Part shown: positions 1 to 7,581 of the stretch, piece by piece | Layout of the letters: every line of letters starts with the position of its first letter | Position numbering within the stretch: position 1 is the stretch's first letter | Assembly (NCBI GenBank): GCA_963815475.1 | Contig: CAWFHD010000003.1 | Location: 7,440,001-7,504,000, forward strand | Direction: 5' to 3' | Source of the DNA: Sulfopaludibacter sp963815475 | Lineage (GTDB): Bacteria > Acidobacteriota > Terriglobia > Bryobacterales > Bryobacteraceae | DNA: 64,000 nucleotides | The notes under the pieces: generated by a model | The model's input: the letters and a program-made list of their open reading frames with translations, nothing else | Told to the model about the DNA's origin: nothing | Database searches by the model: none | Position numbers and translations under genes: made by a program

Positions 1-161
1 AGGCTTCGCGCATCAATCCGATTGACGCGTTGCGATACGAGTAGGGCACGTCGGTTTCACTTCGCCGGGGTACTCACTCCTAGGCCACTCCGTTGGGTTG
101 AGTCAGCTTGAATTCTATCCCATTTGTTATCAATCGATTAATGGGCGATGGGCTTTTCTCT

Positions 162-197
162 TTGCCGTTGTCCTCGTTTTACGTATAATAATACGTA
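162..197 (+). promoter_or_regulatory. Promoter and palindromic operator of the toxin-antitoxin operon
   Basis: A sigma70-like promoter is visible: -35 TTGCCG at 162-167, a 16-base spacer and a perfect -10 TATAAT at 184-189. The -10 box lies inside an 18-base inverted repeat at 180-197 (arms TACGTAT and ATACGTA around AATA). The antitoxin start codon follows about 33 bases after the palindrome. This is the usual arrangement for an operon repressed by its own antitoxin. Repressor binding here is inferred, not shown. Confidence 0.6.
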
Positions 198-229
198 GAG
201 GCCTCGCTGGGCGAGTCCCGGAGTTCAGG

Positions 230-697
230 ATGTCAACCCCAACCACCGTTTTCGGAGATGAGATCTTCACTGCCACGGATCTCAACCGCCGCGCTGGTCA
301 TGTGCTCGATGAAGCTGTGAACCGGCCTGTTACGATCACGCGAAATGATGAGGCCTTCGCGCTTCTCAATCGAAAGGATGCTTCCCGCATGGTTGAGGCT
401 GCCTCAAACGCAAAACGGATGGTTGACCTGGTAACGGCGATCTCGACGTATAGACTGGCCCACTCTCAGGTTCCAATCGGACACGCATTTGAATGGCTCA
501 ACGCATTCGATATTGATGAAAGCAGGGATCTTCTAACGGAGGCGTATGCCGCCTTCCGTCGTGCCGCGGATGCCGAGACCTCATGGGATGATTTTGAAGC
601 TGTGCTCCATGAATGGCACGAGAGCTCTATAGGCATCCGCAGTGACGCGCTCGCTGCCGCATTCTCGGCGCCCGGTGAAGAGGTTCCTCTTACCTAG
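230..697 (+). CDS. Phd/YefM-type antitoxin
   Basis: A 155-residue protein begins at ATG 230 behind GGAG at 220-223. The open frame extends upstream to 98, but that part runs through the promoter, so 230 is the better start. Residues about 10-55 match the Phd/YefM DNA-binding fold: a TATDLNRRAG segment, then VTITRNDEAFALLNRKDA, which is the usual strand-helix pattern of this family. The rest is predicted helical and would wrap the toxin. In this family the protein neutralises a RelE-like toxin and represses its own operon through the palindrome over the -10 box. The partner downstream is broken, so the antitoxin appears to have outlived its toxin. Confidence 0.75.
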   Translation: MSTPTTVFGDEIFTATDLNRRAGHVLDEAVNRPVTITRNDEAFALLNRKDASRMVEAASNAKRMVDLVTAISTYRLAHSQVPIGHAFEWLNAFDIDESRDLLTEAYAAFRRAADAETSWDDFEAVLHEWHESSIGIRSDALAAAFSAPGEEVPLT

Positions 698-728
698 CCA
701 ACCTCGACGTCTGCCGGTTGCAGTACTG

Positions 729-951
729 ATGTCTGAACAGTCGCTGACTGTACCCCCAAAAGCAGAACAAGACGCCGTGACTGAAGCACGGTGGACGGTG
801 GTCGCTCACAACGAACGGGTCAATCGCGCCTGGCAAGACCTCATAAAGACGCCGGAGAGCGTGTTTTTATATTCCTGATCCGAAGACCAGAAACGTGACC
901 GTTTATTATGCGGGTCCGCACCCGCAACCGGCGCCAATACCGCCAAAGTAA
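729..951 (+). pseudogene. Remnant of RelE-like toxin, internally deleted and frameshifted
   Basis: From ATG 729 one frame reads a toxin-like N-terminus (RWTVVAHNERVNRAWQDLI) and stops at 876-878. A second frame, entered near 853-862, reads RACFYIPDPKTRNVTVYY, then AGPHPQPAPIPPK, and stops at TAA 949-951. Together these look like the first and last parts of one RelE-superfamily toxin with the middle (core strands and catalytic residues) deleted and the frame shifted. It lies 31 bases after the antitoxin stop codon, where the toxin is expected. It should be inactive. Assignment to the RelE superfamily comes from memory of similar sequences and was not searched. Confidence 0.6.
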
Positions 952-1149
952 CCTGGCACGGACCCATGCCTTCGCCGACGCTAGGTCCGACAGCGGCCGC
1001 CTTCGACGTGCGAAACGCGGCCTCTGTGGGAAGCGCGCCGGATTGCTCTTGCTTCGCAAGGGAATCGTAATTTCTTAAGCCCCATTCCCGTCCGTTGCAT
1101 CCGTGAGTGTGATGGACCACCCGTCGTTCAGGCTTTCGAATCCAAGAGC

Positions 1150-1383
1150 ATGTCCTGGACTTCAATAATGCGGAAATTCTTGTACAGCAAATGGTTCTTC
1201 GCTTTCTTGGCCGTCGTCTGTACCCTCGATCTGATTTCGGATGCAGCTGCAGACTACTTGGGGTGGGAAGGCCTTCGCGACGTCACGATTGTACTGGAGG
1301 TCATTGCCGCTTACCTCGCAATCGCAATGTTTATTGACCTCAACCGAAGGATGAAAGTCAATGGCCGTAATCCTCGTGGTTGA
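1150..1383 (+). CDS. Small two-helix membrane protein
   Basis: This is a 77-residue protein with two hydrophobic segments, about residues 14-36 and 44-61, separated by a short loop, and a basic tail. No family is recognised. The start at ATG 1150 has AAGAG just upstream; an internal ATG at 1168 is possible but has no visible ribosome binding site. The last 23 bases overlap the start of the receiver-domain gene in another frame, so the two are probably translationally coupled. The pairing could mean a membrane partner for the response regulator, but nothing in the sequence shows this directly. Confidence 0.5.
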   Translation: MSWTSIMRKFLYSKWFFAFLAVVCTLDLISDAAADYLGWEGLRDVTIVLEVIAAYLAIAMFIDLNRRMKVNGRNPRG

Positions 1384-1723
1384 CGACGATGACGGTATCA
1401 GGGGCCTCGTATCGATGCTGCTGAAATCGGCAAAGCACGAGATAGTCACCGCGGCCAACGGCGCGGAAGCCGTCGCCGTTTACCGCAGCTACGCGAAGCA
1501 GATCGATCTCGTAATCACAGATATCGATATGCCCGTGATGGACGGCATTCAGGCGATTCTCCGAATCCGTATGACAAGGCCGGATGCGAAGTTCATCTGC
1601 ATGACTGGTAATCCAGAAGCGAGTTGCCCTGAGGGTATACCCGTGCTGAGTAAGCCGTTCACGCCCAAAACGCTCGTTTCAGCCGTGAACGAGCTGCTAA
1701 AGCCGAGTATGAGCACGCGGTGA
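1361..1723 (+). CDS. Single-domain response regulator (CheY-like receiver)
   Basis: This 120-residue protein consists only of a receiver domain. The acidic pocket is the D8-D11 run after ILVV. The phosphoacceptor is D54 in LVITDIDMP, the conserved Thr is T82 in CMTG, and the conserved Lys is K98 in LSKPF. There is no output domain, so it would act by protein-protein contact or as a phosphate shuttle, as CheY and Spo0F do. No histidine kinase is encoded nearby; the only neighbour in the operon is the small membrane protein it overlaps. Confidence 0.9.
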   Translation: MAVILVVDDDDGIRGLVSMLLKSAKHEIVTAANGAEAVAVYRSYAKQIDLVITDIDMPVMDGIQAILRIRMTRPDAKFICMTGNPEASCPEGIPVLSKPFTPKTLVSAVNELLKPSMSTR

Positions 1724-1758
1724 CCAACTCATCACACACGCACTCGAACTATCAGGCG

Positions 1759-2442
1759 TTATTGGCCGGCCCCGTCGCCCAGCGAGGCCTGCATGTGCGC
1801 GTCGGCTCGCAGTTTTTGAATGGCGCGGCGCCGCTCTTCGTCGTCCCCCTCAAACCACTGGGTGTCGAGTTTCGCGCCGGCGCGAACCAGCGCCGCGATC
1901 ACTTCGTAGTAGGTCCCTCGTTCGGCCATAGCGGAGGAATTGCCCCACCCGTATAGCGCCCACTCGAGGGGCGTTCCGTCGAAACTCTCATCCTTTGCCT
2001 TCACCGACGCGCCACGCTCCAACAACAGCCTGACTGTGCTCGCGTGGCCGCCGAGCGCGGCCCAATGCAGGCCGGTCTGCCCATTGTGTGGCAGCCTCTC
2101 GTCCATTTCGACGCCCCTGCGCAAGAGAAAATCGACAACATCCGTTCGGCCGTATTCGCAAGCCCAGGCGAATCCCTCCTTCCTCTGTTTCGGCGTCGTA
2201 GGCGGTCTCAGGCCGCCATCGTCATTAAAGAAGCTCTTCACGATATCGAGCCGGCCGACTCCGGCCGCTCCTTCCAGGTCCAGACGGGCGCCTTGCTCTG
2301 CAAGGAATTCGGCAGCCTCACCGCGTCCGTTATGAAGAGAGTCAGTGACCGCGCTTCTATCACCTGGGCCGTCGATCGTCGCTCCCCGTTCGATCAGAAG
2401 CTTCATCAGCGGGATCTGCACTCCGCTTCTTGCGGATGGCAA
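1759..2442 (-). CDS. Ankyrin-repeat protein, C-terminal part (frameshifted from 2406-3089)
   Basis: This frame holds the second half of an ankyrin-repeat protein. Repeats are visible as LLIERGATIDGP, FLLRRGVEMDER, a GQTGLHWAALGGHASTVRLL unit followed by LLERGASVKAKD, and ALVRAGAKLD. It has no credible start of its own: its first residues lie inside the end of the upstream frame. Joining the two frames near 2420-2432 restores a continuous ankyrin protein of roughly 440 residues, so a one-base indel (true mutation or sequencing error) is the simplest explanation. Ankyrin repeats mediate protein binding; no target is suggested by the context. Confidence 0.7.
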   Translation of the reverse strand: MPSARSGVQIPLMKLLIERGATIDGPGDRSAVTDSLHNGRGEAAEFLAEQGARLDLEGAAGVGRLDIVKSFFNDDGGLRPPTTPKQRKEGFAWACEYGRTDVVDFLLRRGVEMDERLPHNGQTGLHWAALGGHASTVRLLLERGASVKAKDESFDGTPLEWALYGWGNSSAMAERGTYYEVIAALVRAGAKLDTQWFEGDDEERRRAIQKLRADAHMQASLGDGAGQ

Positions 2443-3089
2443 CTCGTCGCCACCAATCCGAGAGTCGCGGACCGGCCACCATACGCCTCCGAGTGCGCAT
2501 TCACGTCGGCGCCGGCGTCGAGCAGGAGTGCGGCGATCTCGACAATGTTCCTAGGCGTCTTCTGCCGGAAGTCCTCCACTCCATTCGCGGACACATAGTG
2601 GAGCAGAGTTGAGCGATGCCCGCGCGTAGAACGGGCACGCACGAGTTCCGGATTATCCTTCAATAGCTTTGCCAGAGTATCCGCATCGCCGTCGACAATC
2701 GCGTCCGCCGCCAGTTCAAACATCGATACCGGCGAATTCCCGCTGTGGAGAGCCTCCAGGTGCTTGATGAACTTCGGCCAACTCGTAAAGCCGTGGCAGC
2801 GAGCCACAAAGAACTGTGCGCCGGTGAGGGTACAGCGTGCCACAAGTTCGTTCGATTTCCGATGTCTCTGCCACAACCGTTCGATCCGGTCAATGTCTCC
2901 ACGGATCTCTCTTTTCATTCCCCGAGTGCTCGCTTGCCCTCGCAGGCTGGCCAGGGTTTCCACCCAGCGCGCCGCCCACTCGTGGATGGCGCCAGGGTCG
3001 GCTGACTTGCAGGCGTTCTGCAGGTCTTTCGCGAGTTTCTTGTACTGATCGACGTTGGGAGGGGAGGGTAAGGAAAGAGCGTCTGACAT
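2406..3089 (-). CDS. Ankyrin-repeat protein, N-terminal part (frameshifted)
   Basis: This is the N-terminal half of the broken ankyrin gene, starting at ATG 3087-3089. Residues 1-120 form a charged helical region (DQYKKLAKDLQNACKSA onward) of a type often placed before ankyrin repeats in Acidobacteriota. Ankyrin repeats follow (AADAIVDGDADTLAKLLKDN, then LLHYVSANGVEDFRQ and ALLLDAGADVNAHS). The frame ends abnormally in CHPQEAECRSR, where the ankyrin pattern continues one base out of phase in the neighbouring frame. An IS110 element lies immediately upstream, so the native promoter may be displaced. Confidence 0.7.
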   Translation of the reverse strand: MSDALSLPSPPNVDQYKKLAKDLQNACKSADPGAIHEWAARWVETLASLRGQASTRGMKREIRGDIDRIERLWQRHRKSNELVARCTLTGAQFFVARCHGFTSWPKFIKHLEALHSGNSPVSMFELAADAIVDGDADTLAKLLKDNPELVRARSTRGHRSTLLHYVSANGVEDFRQKTPRNIVEIAALLLDAGADVNAHSEAYGGRSATLGLVATSCHPQEAECRSR

Positions 3090-3183
3090 ACGAATCTCCT
3101 ATGATGGTTTGTCTACTCCAAAGTTGGGATGCAGCCCGGGGCCGACCATCGGGAGGCAGGCCCCGGCCGCGAGCTTTGCATTT

Positions 3184-3401
3184 GCCCGCTTTCCCTTATC
3201 TCAGTGAATCTTCGGAACGGCCCGGAGCCGTCCAGGGCGCGCGATTTGTGCGCGGCGGAGGAAAATCTGTTCCGGTTTTGAAAAGATTTTCCGGAGCGAA
3301 CCCTGGACGGCGAGGACCGTTCTGGAACATAAGGCAGAAGGGAAAGCGGGCCGGGGGTCCAGGGGGTGCCCCCCTGGCAGGGTGCGGGGCAGCGCCCCGC
3401 C
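3184..3401. repeat. Nested stem-loop element, copy A
   Basis: No protein is credible in the stretch 3120-3450; it holds a highly structured repeat. The outer stem pairs 3184-3197 with 3338-3351 (14 bp). Inside, 3215-3220 pairs with 3317-3322 and 3227-3237 with 3301-3311 (11 bp). Apical hairpins are CGCGC 3238-3242 with 3250-3254, and GGAAAATCT 3260-3268 with 3284-3292. Two GC-rich hairpins follow at about 3359-3377 and 3384-3400. The same architecture recurs at 25374-25673. Confidence 0.7.
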
Positions 3402-3450
3402 TTCCTTACCGCGCGCTTTTGGCGCGGCATAAAGATTACCGTGCTCCGCA

Positions 3451-4476
3451 TCAGGCCGCCTCCGCCAGCACGAAGTTGGGAAAATCCTCAAATACCCACT
3501 TGTTCTTCAGCGTTCGATAGATGATTCCGAGTAGTTTCCGTGCCAAGGCGATGATCGCTTTCCCCGTCCCACGCCGCGTCTTGATCTTTTCGTAGTACCG
3601 CTTCAGGTACGGGCTGTACCGCTGCGCGATCAGCGCGCACTGGACCAAAGTGGTACGCCCCAGCTTGCTGCCCCGTTTGGTGATTCGTCCCGTCCGCTCC
3701 GTTTCGTTGGAGTTGGAAATCCGCGGCACGATCCCAAAGTATGCCGCCAGCTTGCCTTCATCGTCGAAGTCGTCGATGTCGCCGATCACACTCAGCAGAA
3801 TGCTCCCACTCAGCGGCCCGATCCCCTTGATGCTGGTCACATTCCTGTACCCTTTCAATTTGCTGCCCTCGCCGGCGATTGTCTTCTCCAGCCTGGCGAC
3901 CTTCTGGTTCAGGCTGCGGATCTCCTCGACGATGACCTCCAGTTCAATCCCCACCATCGGGTCGAATTTCATCGCCAGGATTTCGCGCAGCTTCTTCTCG
4001 CTGGATAACGCTTCCTTCTCCAGGTTGATGCCGTGCGCCGAAAGGATGTTGTTGACCTTGCACTTCAGCGATGTCCGCAGCTTCACCAGCGTGTCCCGCG
4101 TCTGCGTCAAACTCGCCAATTGCGCTTGGGTCTTCTCCTTCATCCTCACCTCCGGCAGCAGATCCTTCTCCAGGTACAGCGCCAGGTTCCGTGCGTCGTT
4201 GGCGTCCGTCTTCTTCACCGAGTGGCTGATTACTTTAAACTGGTTTGGATCCACAGCCACTACCCGCGCCACGTGTGGCGCCACCGCATCACGGAATAAC
4301 CGCGTGTTCCCGGTTACCTCCACAGCGATCTCATCGTCTGGCCGTAACTTCTTCACGAACCGCGGCAGATCCTCCAGTTTCCATTCCGTCAAATAATTCC
4401 GTCCATTGTCTAATCGCACGCAACACGTGAACTGGTTGCGGTGCAGGTCGATTCCGATGTGTCGTTGCGTTTCCAT
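3451..4476 (-). CDS. IS110-family transposase (element 1)
   Basis: A 341-residue transposase. The ATG at 4474-4476 is preceded by a strong AGGAGG; an in-frame ATG at 4494 lies upstream without one. The N-terminal RuvC-like DEDD domain is seen in GIDLHRNQ (D10), IAVEVTGNT (Glu) and KKTDANDARN (two Asp). A coiled middle follows, then the C-terminal Tnp domain (SIKGIGPLSGSILL, LAAYFGIVP, a Ser-containing KRGSKLGRTTLVQCA). IS110 enzymes recombine using a bridge RNA from the element's own noncoding end to choose donor and target. No stop or frameshift is present, so it is probably active. Confidence 0.92.
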   Translation of the reverse strand: METQRHIGIDLHRNQFTCCVRLDNGRNYLTEWKLEDLPRFVKKLRPDDEIAVEVTGNTRLFRDAVAPHVARVVAVDPNQFKVISHSVKKTDANDARNLALYLEKDLLPEVRMKEKTQAQLASLTQTRDTLVKLRTSLKCKVNNILSAHGINLEKEALSSEKKLREILAMKFDPMVGIELEVIVEEIRSLNQKVARLEKTIAGEGSKLKGYRNVTSIKGIGPLSGSILLSVIGDIDDFDDEGKLAAYFGIVPRISNSNETERTGRITKRGSKLGRTTLVQCALIAQRYSPYLKRYYEKIKTRRGTGKAIIALARKLLGIIYRTLKNKWVFEDFPNFVLAEAA

Positions 4477-4494
4477 ACTCCTCCTGTCGTGCAC

Positions 4495-4651
4495 TGCAGG
4501 TGGAGTAGACGGGCTCTGCGGCGGTCACCATTCTCCTATTCAAGGTCCGGTATCCCGGCCTTACGGTGGCGCTCCGGTCACAGGTCTGACCAATCTCCTT
4601 TACGAGGTCAAACGCCTCAAAAAACAATCCAGCCTGTGACCTGTCTACTCC
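4495..4651 (-). other. IS110 element 1 noncoding left end, candidate bridge-RNA region
   Basis: Between the transposase start and the proposed element end lie about 160 noncoding bases, the length and place where IS110 elements encode their bridge RNA. A 9-bp inverted repeat, 4576-4584 with 4633-4641 (GGTCACAGG / CCTGTGACC), would close a loop next to the element end, and other short pairings lie inside. Function as a guide RNA is inferred from position only. Confidence 0.35.
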
Positions 4652-5144
4652 GAAAGAGGTTGCCCTCTTCCGAAGCTTATCCCGCCCGAGCTCACTCATT
4701 CATACCATCTCCTTTCACTACGTGCCTGGAGTCCGCACCTTTCAGGCTGAAAGAAGGTTCGCAACCTTCGAAATTGTTGAGTAGGGTGGGCACGGCCCTT
4801 TCCGCGGACTGGATGCGCCCCTCGCGCTTTTTCGTTTACACCACGGCCGCCGGTGACAAGTGCGGGATACCGGTTTGCAATAAGCGGTGCCGGCGCCTAA
4901 GGGTGTGCCCACACGCGAAGTGCTGGTGTTTTCAATCCTGTCGGCTGCTTTTGGTGGCTATCGTCCGCGCGCCCGATGCGCTAATTTGCTATGCCGGCTA
5001 CCGGAGTGCTCTACGGCATGTGGCATGGACCTATTTCACCGGCTGTGCCTTCACCGTGGCGCCGCTCATCGGTGTATGTTCCCGGTTGACAGTCGCGCTC
5101 GCTGTGAACCAGCGCTAGCAGTGGACCGATTGAAAGCTGCGAAC
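4652..5144. other. Intergenic region without a recognisable gene
   Basis: This stretch of about 490 bases separates the IS110 end from the SDR gene. Open frames exist on the plus strand, but their translations are rich in Arg, Ser and Cys and show no family pattern. A TTGACA hexamer lies near 5084-5089 without a good -10 at the right distance. I see no gene in it. Confidence 0.5.
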
Positions 5145-5942
5145 ATGAGAGAGATGAGAACGCTCGAAGGCAAGATCGCCCTCGTGACGGGCGGCACGGC
5201 GGGTGTGGGTCGTGGGATCGCAAACGAGTTGGCGCACAGCGGAGCACGAGTGTTCGTGACCGGCCGCTCCATTCCCGATGGCGCTTCGGAAGACACTCCA
5301 ATTCTCGGGATCCGTTGCGATCACCGCAAAGATGAACAGGTCGCTGCCGCATTCGAGCGCGCGACTCAACAGAGCGGCCCCGTCGACGTTCTGGTCAACA
5401 ACGTTTGGGGCGGCTACGAGCAGATGATGGAAGACGGTGTCTTCACCTGGAGCAAACCATTTTGGGAACAGCCGCTTTGGCGCTGGGATGCGATGTTCGC
5501 CGCCGGGGTGCGCGCCCACTATTACGCCAGCCAATTAGCTGCGCGAACTATGGTTGCCAAGGGCCGCGGACTGATCGTGAATATTTCGTTCTGGGCTGCG
5601 CAGAAGCACATCGGCAACGTCGCTTATGGGGTTTCCAAAGCGGCGACTGACAAGATGACTGCGGACATGGCGAACGAATTACAGCCTTACGGTGTCGCCG
5701 TTGTGTCCTTGTACCCCGGATTGGTCAGGACTGAGAAGGTCATGCAAGCCGCGGCGTGGCTCGACATGAGTAATTCCGAATCTCCCGAGTTTATTGGTCG
5801 CGCCGTTGCGGCGCTCGCCGGGGATTCGGATGTCATGCGGCACACGGGAACTATTCAAGTGGCGGCAGCTTTAGCGAGCGAGTATGGCTTCACCGACGTG
5901 GACGGCAAACTTCCGCGTCCACTCACGCTCGCCGATGTCTAG
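5145..5942 (+). CDS. Short-chain dehydrogenase/reductase (DHRS1-like)
   Basis: A 265-residue SDR. The Rossmann cofactor motif is TGGTAGVGRGIA near residue 14, followed by NNVWGG, the catalytic Ser in NISFWAA and the YGVSK motif carrying Tyr and Lys. The sequence between (HYYASQLAARTMV, then ELQPYGVAVVSLYPG) resembles the DHRS1 group of NAD(P)-dependent reductases; the substrate is unknown. The frame is open far upstream, but homology begins at the MRTLEGKIALVTGG segment, so ATG 5145 (or 5154) is the start. It is monocistronic and ends at a hairpin shared with the convergent bactofilin gene. Confidence 0.88.
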   Translation: MREMRTLEGKIALVTGGTAGVGRGIANELAHSGARVFVTGRSIPDGASEDTPILGIRCDHRKDEQVAAAFERATQQSGPVDVLVNNVWGGYEQMMEDGVFTWSKPFWEQPLWRWDAMFAAGVRAHYYASQLAARTMVAKGRGLIVNISFWAAQKHIGNVAYGVSKAATDKMTADMANELQPYGVAVVSLYPGLVRTEKVMQAAAWLDMSNSESPEFIGRAVAALAGDSDVMRHTGTIQVAAALASEYGFTDVDGKLPRPLTLADV

Positions 5943-5947
5943 TCGCA

Positions 5948-5998
5948 AAAGCACCGACGGCTCGAGACGAGCCGAGGCCGCGAGGCAGTCGGTGCTTT
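5948..5998. terminator. Bidirectional terminator between SDR and bactofilin genes
   Basis: AAAGCACCGAC at 5948-5958 pairs perfectly with GTCGGTGCTTT at 5988-5998, an 11-bp stem with A and T runs on the outer ends. An inner hairpin, GGCTCG/CGAGCC, lies at 5959-5973. It sits between two converging genes, as expected of a terminator working in both directions. The stem sequence resembles the CACCGACTCCCT repeat family seen elsewhere in the window. Confidence 0.75.
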
Positions 5999-6006
5999 CT
6001 TAGTCC

Positions 6007-6489
6007 CTACGCGTGAACCGGCTCGTGCTTAACGGGCTTGGTGCTCACCTTAGGCTCCGGCCGCATGATATCGATGCTGCCCTTGAAGTAAGCCCCATCG
6101 TCGATGCTGATTCCGGCCGCTTTGATGTCGCCCACCAAACTTCCCTGGTCGCGGATCGCAATTTTGTCCGTGACCTCCACATTGCCGCGCACCGAGCCAT
6201 ACACAATCACTTCGCGCGCGCGAATGTTGGACTTCACTTTGCCGTTCGCGCCCACGGTGATCTGGCTCTGCGATTCGATGGTGCCCTCCACTTCTCCATC
6301 CACCATCAACTCCTCGCGGGCATGAATGTCGCCTTTGATCGACATCGATGGACCAATCACGGCTGGCTGTTTCCTCACTTGCGGCACGGGCTGAGGCGCT
6401 GCTGCCACCGGCGGGGGCGGGGGAGCGGCAGGCGTCGGATCGTGGCGCGCGGGTTCCGGGTGCGCTTGGTTCTGTTGTTTATTCCACAA
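6007..6489 (-). CDS. Bactofilin (polymer-forming cytoskeletal protein)
   Basis: A 160-residue protein with a Pro/Ala/Gln-rich N-terminus (about 1-43), a central bactofilin domain and a short charged tail. The domain (about 48-145) shows the repeating beta-helix pattern, for example IKGDIHAREELMVDGEVEG, TVGANGKVKSNIRAREVIV and GSLVGDIKAAGISIDDGAYF. Bactofilins polymerise without nucleotide into filaments that position cell-wall or polarity machinery at the membrane. Here it stands alone rather than next to a peptidase. Length and domain layout are normal for the family. Confidence 0.93.
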   Translation of the reverse strand: MWNKQQNQAHPEPARHDPTPAAPPPPPVAAAPQPVPQVRKQPAVIGPSMSIKGDIHAREELMVDGEVEGTIESQSQITVGANGKVKSNIRAREVIVYGSVRGNVEVTDKIAIRDQGSLVGDIKAAGISIDDGAYFKGSIDIMRPEPKVSTKPVKHEPVHA

Positions 6490-6560
6490 TTGCGTATCTC
6501 CTATTGGGATATAAAACGCAAGAACGCAGCAATCGAAGGGCCGCGAATTTCAAGTAACTT

Positions 6561-7472
6561 TTACGCGGCGTTCATGAAACTGCGTAAATCGCCTTCGGCC
6601 ACGTCGGGCAATCCAGGTCCGACATTGTTCAGTTTGCCTTCGCGCATCCACTTCTCCAGGCGGCCCACCAATTCGAAGAGGTGGTCGAAGGACTCTACGA
6701 TGAACAGGATCGGTTGGTAGTGGTCGATCTCCGCCACTTGATTAATCGCCCACTCCAGTTGAATCGGGTAGCGCTGCACTTCCGGCGAATCGATGGCATG
6801 CTCCAATTCGCCGTAAGAACTCAGCAAGCCGCTGCCGTACGCCACCACGCCATTCCTGCCGCGCATCAGGCCGAACTCCACCGTGAACCAGAAGAATCGC
6901 GACATGGCTTTGATGATGTTGGTCAAGCGGCGCGCGCGCTCGCCGTAATCCGAAATACTGGCCGTCATCTCCACCGCGGTGTGCGCGCAGTCGCCGAAGC
7001 GCACCAGAACATCGGCGAAATTCCGGTCGGTGTGCATGGGGACATGCCCGGCGATGTCATGGAAGATATCGGGCTCGGGCAAATAATCCATGCGGTCTTT
7101 GTCGCGGATGGTGATGGTAGTGGGGAACTCGCGGCGGCGCAGGCAGTCGAAGAACAGGAAGCCGGGGACATAGCCGCTGACCGGTTTTGCCTGAAATCCC
7201 GTGAGGGGTTGGAGACGCGCGTTGACATCGGCCAGTCGGGGTATCCGGTCGGGCGGCAGGTTCAGCGCTTCGATTCCCGCCAGGAAATGTTCATTAGCGT
7301 ACCGTTCCCAGCGCGGCCGGATCCTCTTATAAAGCTGCCGCCACGCCTCATGGTTTTCTGCAGAATATAGATCGTAAGGCTGTGAAATATAAAGATCGCC
7401 GCGGCTTCGCGCTTCTTCCACAAAGGGGGCGTGTCCTGTGGTCAATCCAGTAGCAGAGATGGCTTGCGGCAT
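6561..7472 (-). CDS. phhA: Phenylalanine-4-hydroxylase
   Basis: A 303-residue aromatic amino acid hydroxylase that converts phenylalanine to tyrosine with tetrahydropterin, oxygen and Fe(II). The iron ligands are H138 and H143 in FHDIAGHVP and E199 in WFTVEFGL. Other conserved pieces are YVPGFLFFDCLRRREFP and FGLMRGRNGVVAYGSGLLSS. There is no N-terminal ACT regulatory domain, as usual for bacterial enzymes. The spacing between the second His and the Glu is longer than in the Chromobacterium enzyme, reflecting an insertion around residues 160-180. No pterin-recycling gene is adjacent. Confidence 0.93.
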   Translation of the reverse strand: MPQAISATGLTTGHAPFVEEARSRGDLYISQPYDLYSAENHEAWRQLYKRIRPRWERYANEHFLAGIEALNLPPDRIPRLADVNARLQPLTGFQAKPVSGYVPGFLFFDCLRRREFPTTITIRDKDRMDYLPEPDIFHDIAGHVPMHTDRNFADVLVRFGDCAHTAVEMTASISDYGERARRLTNIIKAMSRFFWFTVEFGLMRGRNGVVAYGSGLLSSYGELEHAIDSPEVQRYPIQLEWAINQVAEIDHYQPILFIVESFDHLFELVGRLEKWMREGKLNNVGPGLPDVAEGDLRSFMNAA

Positions 7473-7581
7473 GGGTCCCTCCCAAGGCTTTACCTGACCT
7501 CATTCTACACCCTCTCTCAGGTGGTGCTCGAATAAATTTTGCAGTAACTTTCACCCTGCCGACGGATACTCTGGATGGAAC

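Larger units (their letters stand above)
3120..4651 (-). mobile_element. IS110-family insertion sequence, element 1 (boundaries inferred)
   Basis: The element holds a DEDD transposase on the minus strand. The 10-base string TGTCTACTCC occurs at 3110-3119 and again at 4642-4651, bracketing the transposase and about 330 bases downstream of it. IS110 elements leave a short core repeat at their ends and no long terminal repeats, so these are plausible junctions. Within these limits the order from the transposase start is: 5' structured leader, transposase, GC-rich hairpins, large nested stem-loop. Precise ends need an empty-site comparison. Confidence 0.5.

Noticed and set aside
4441..5118. A 225-codon plus-strand open frame between IS110 element 1 and the SDR gene
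   Set aside because: It overlaps the transposase start and the IS end; the translation is Arg/Ser/Cys-rich with no family pattern.
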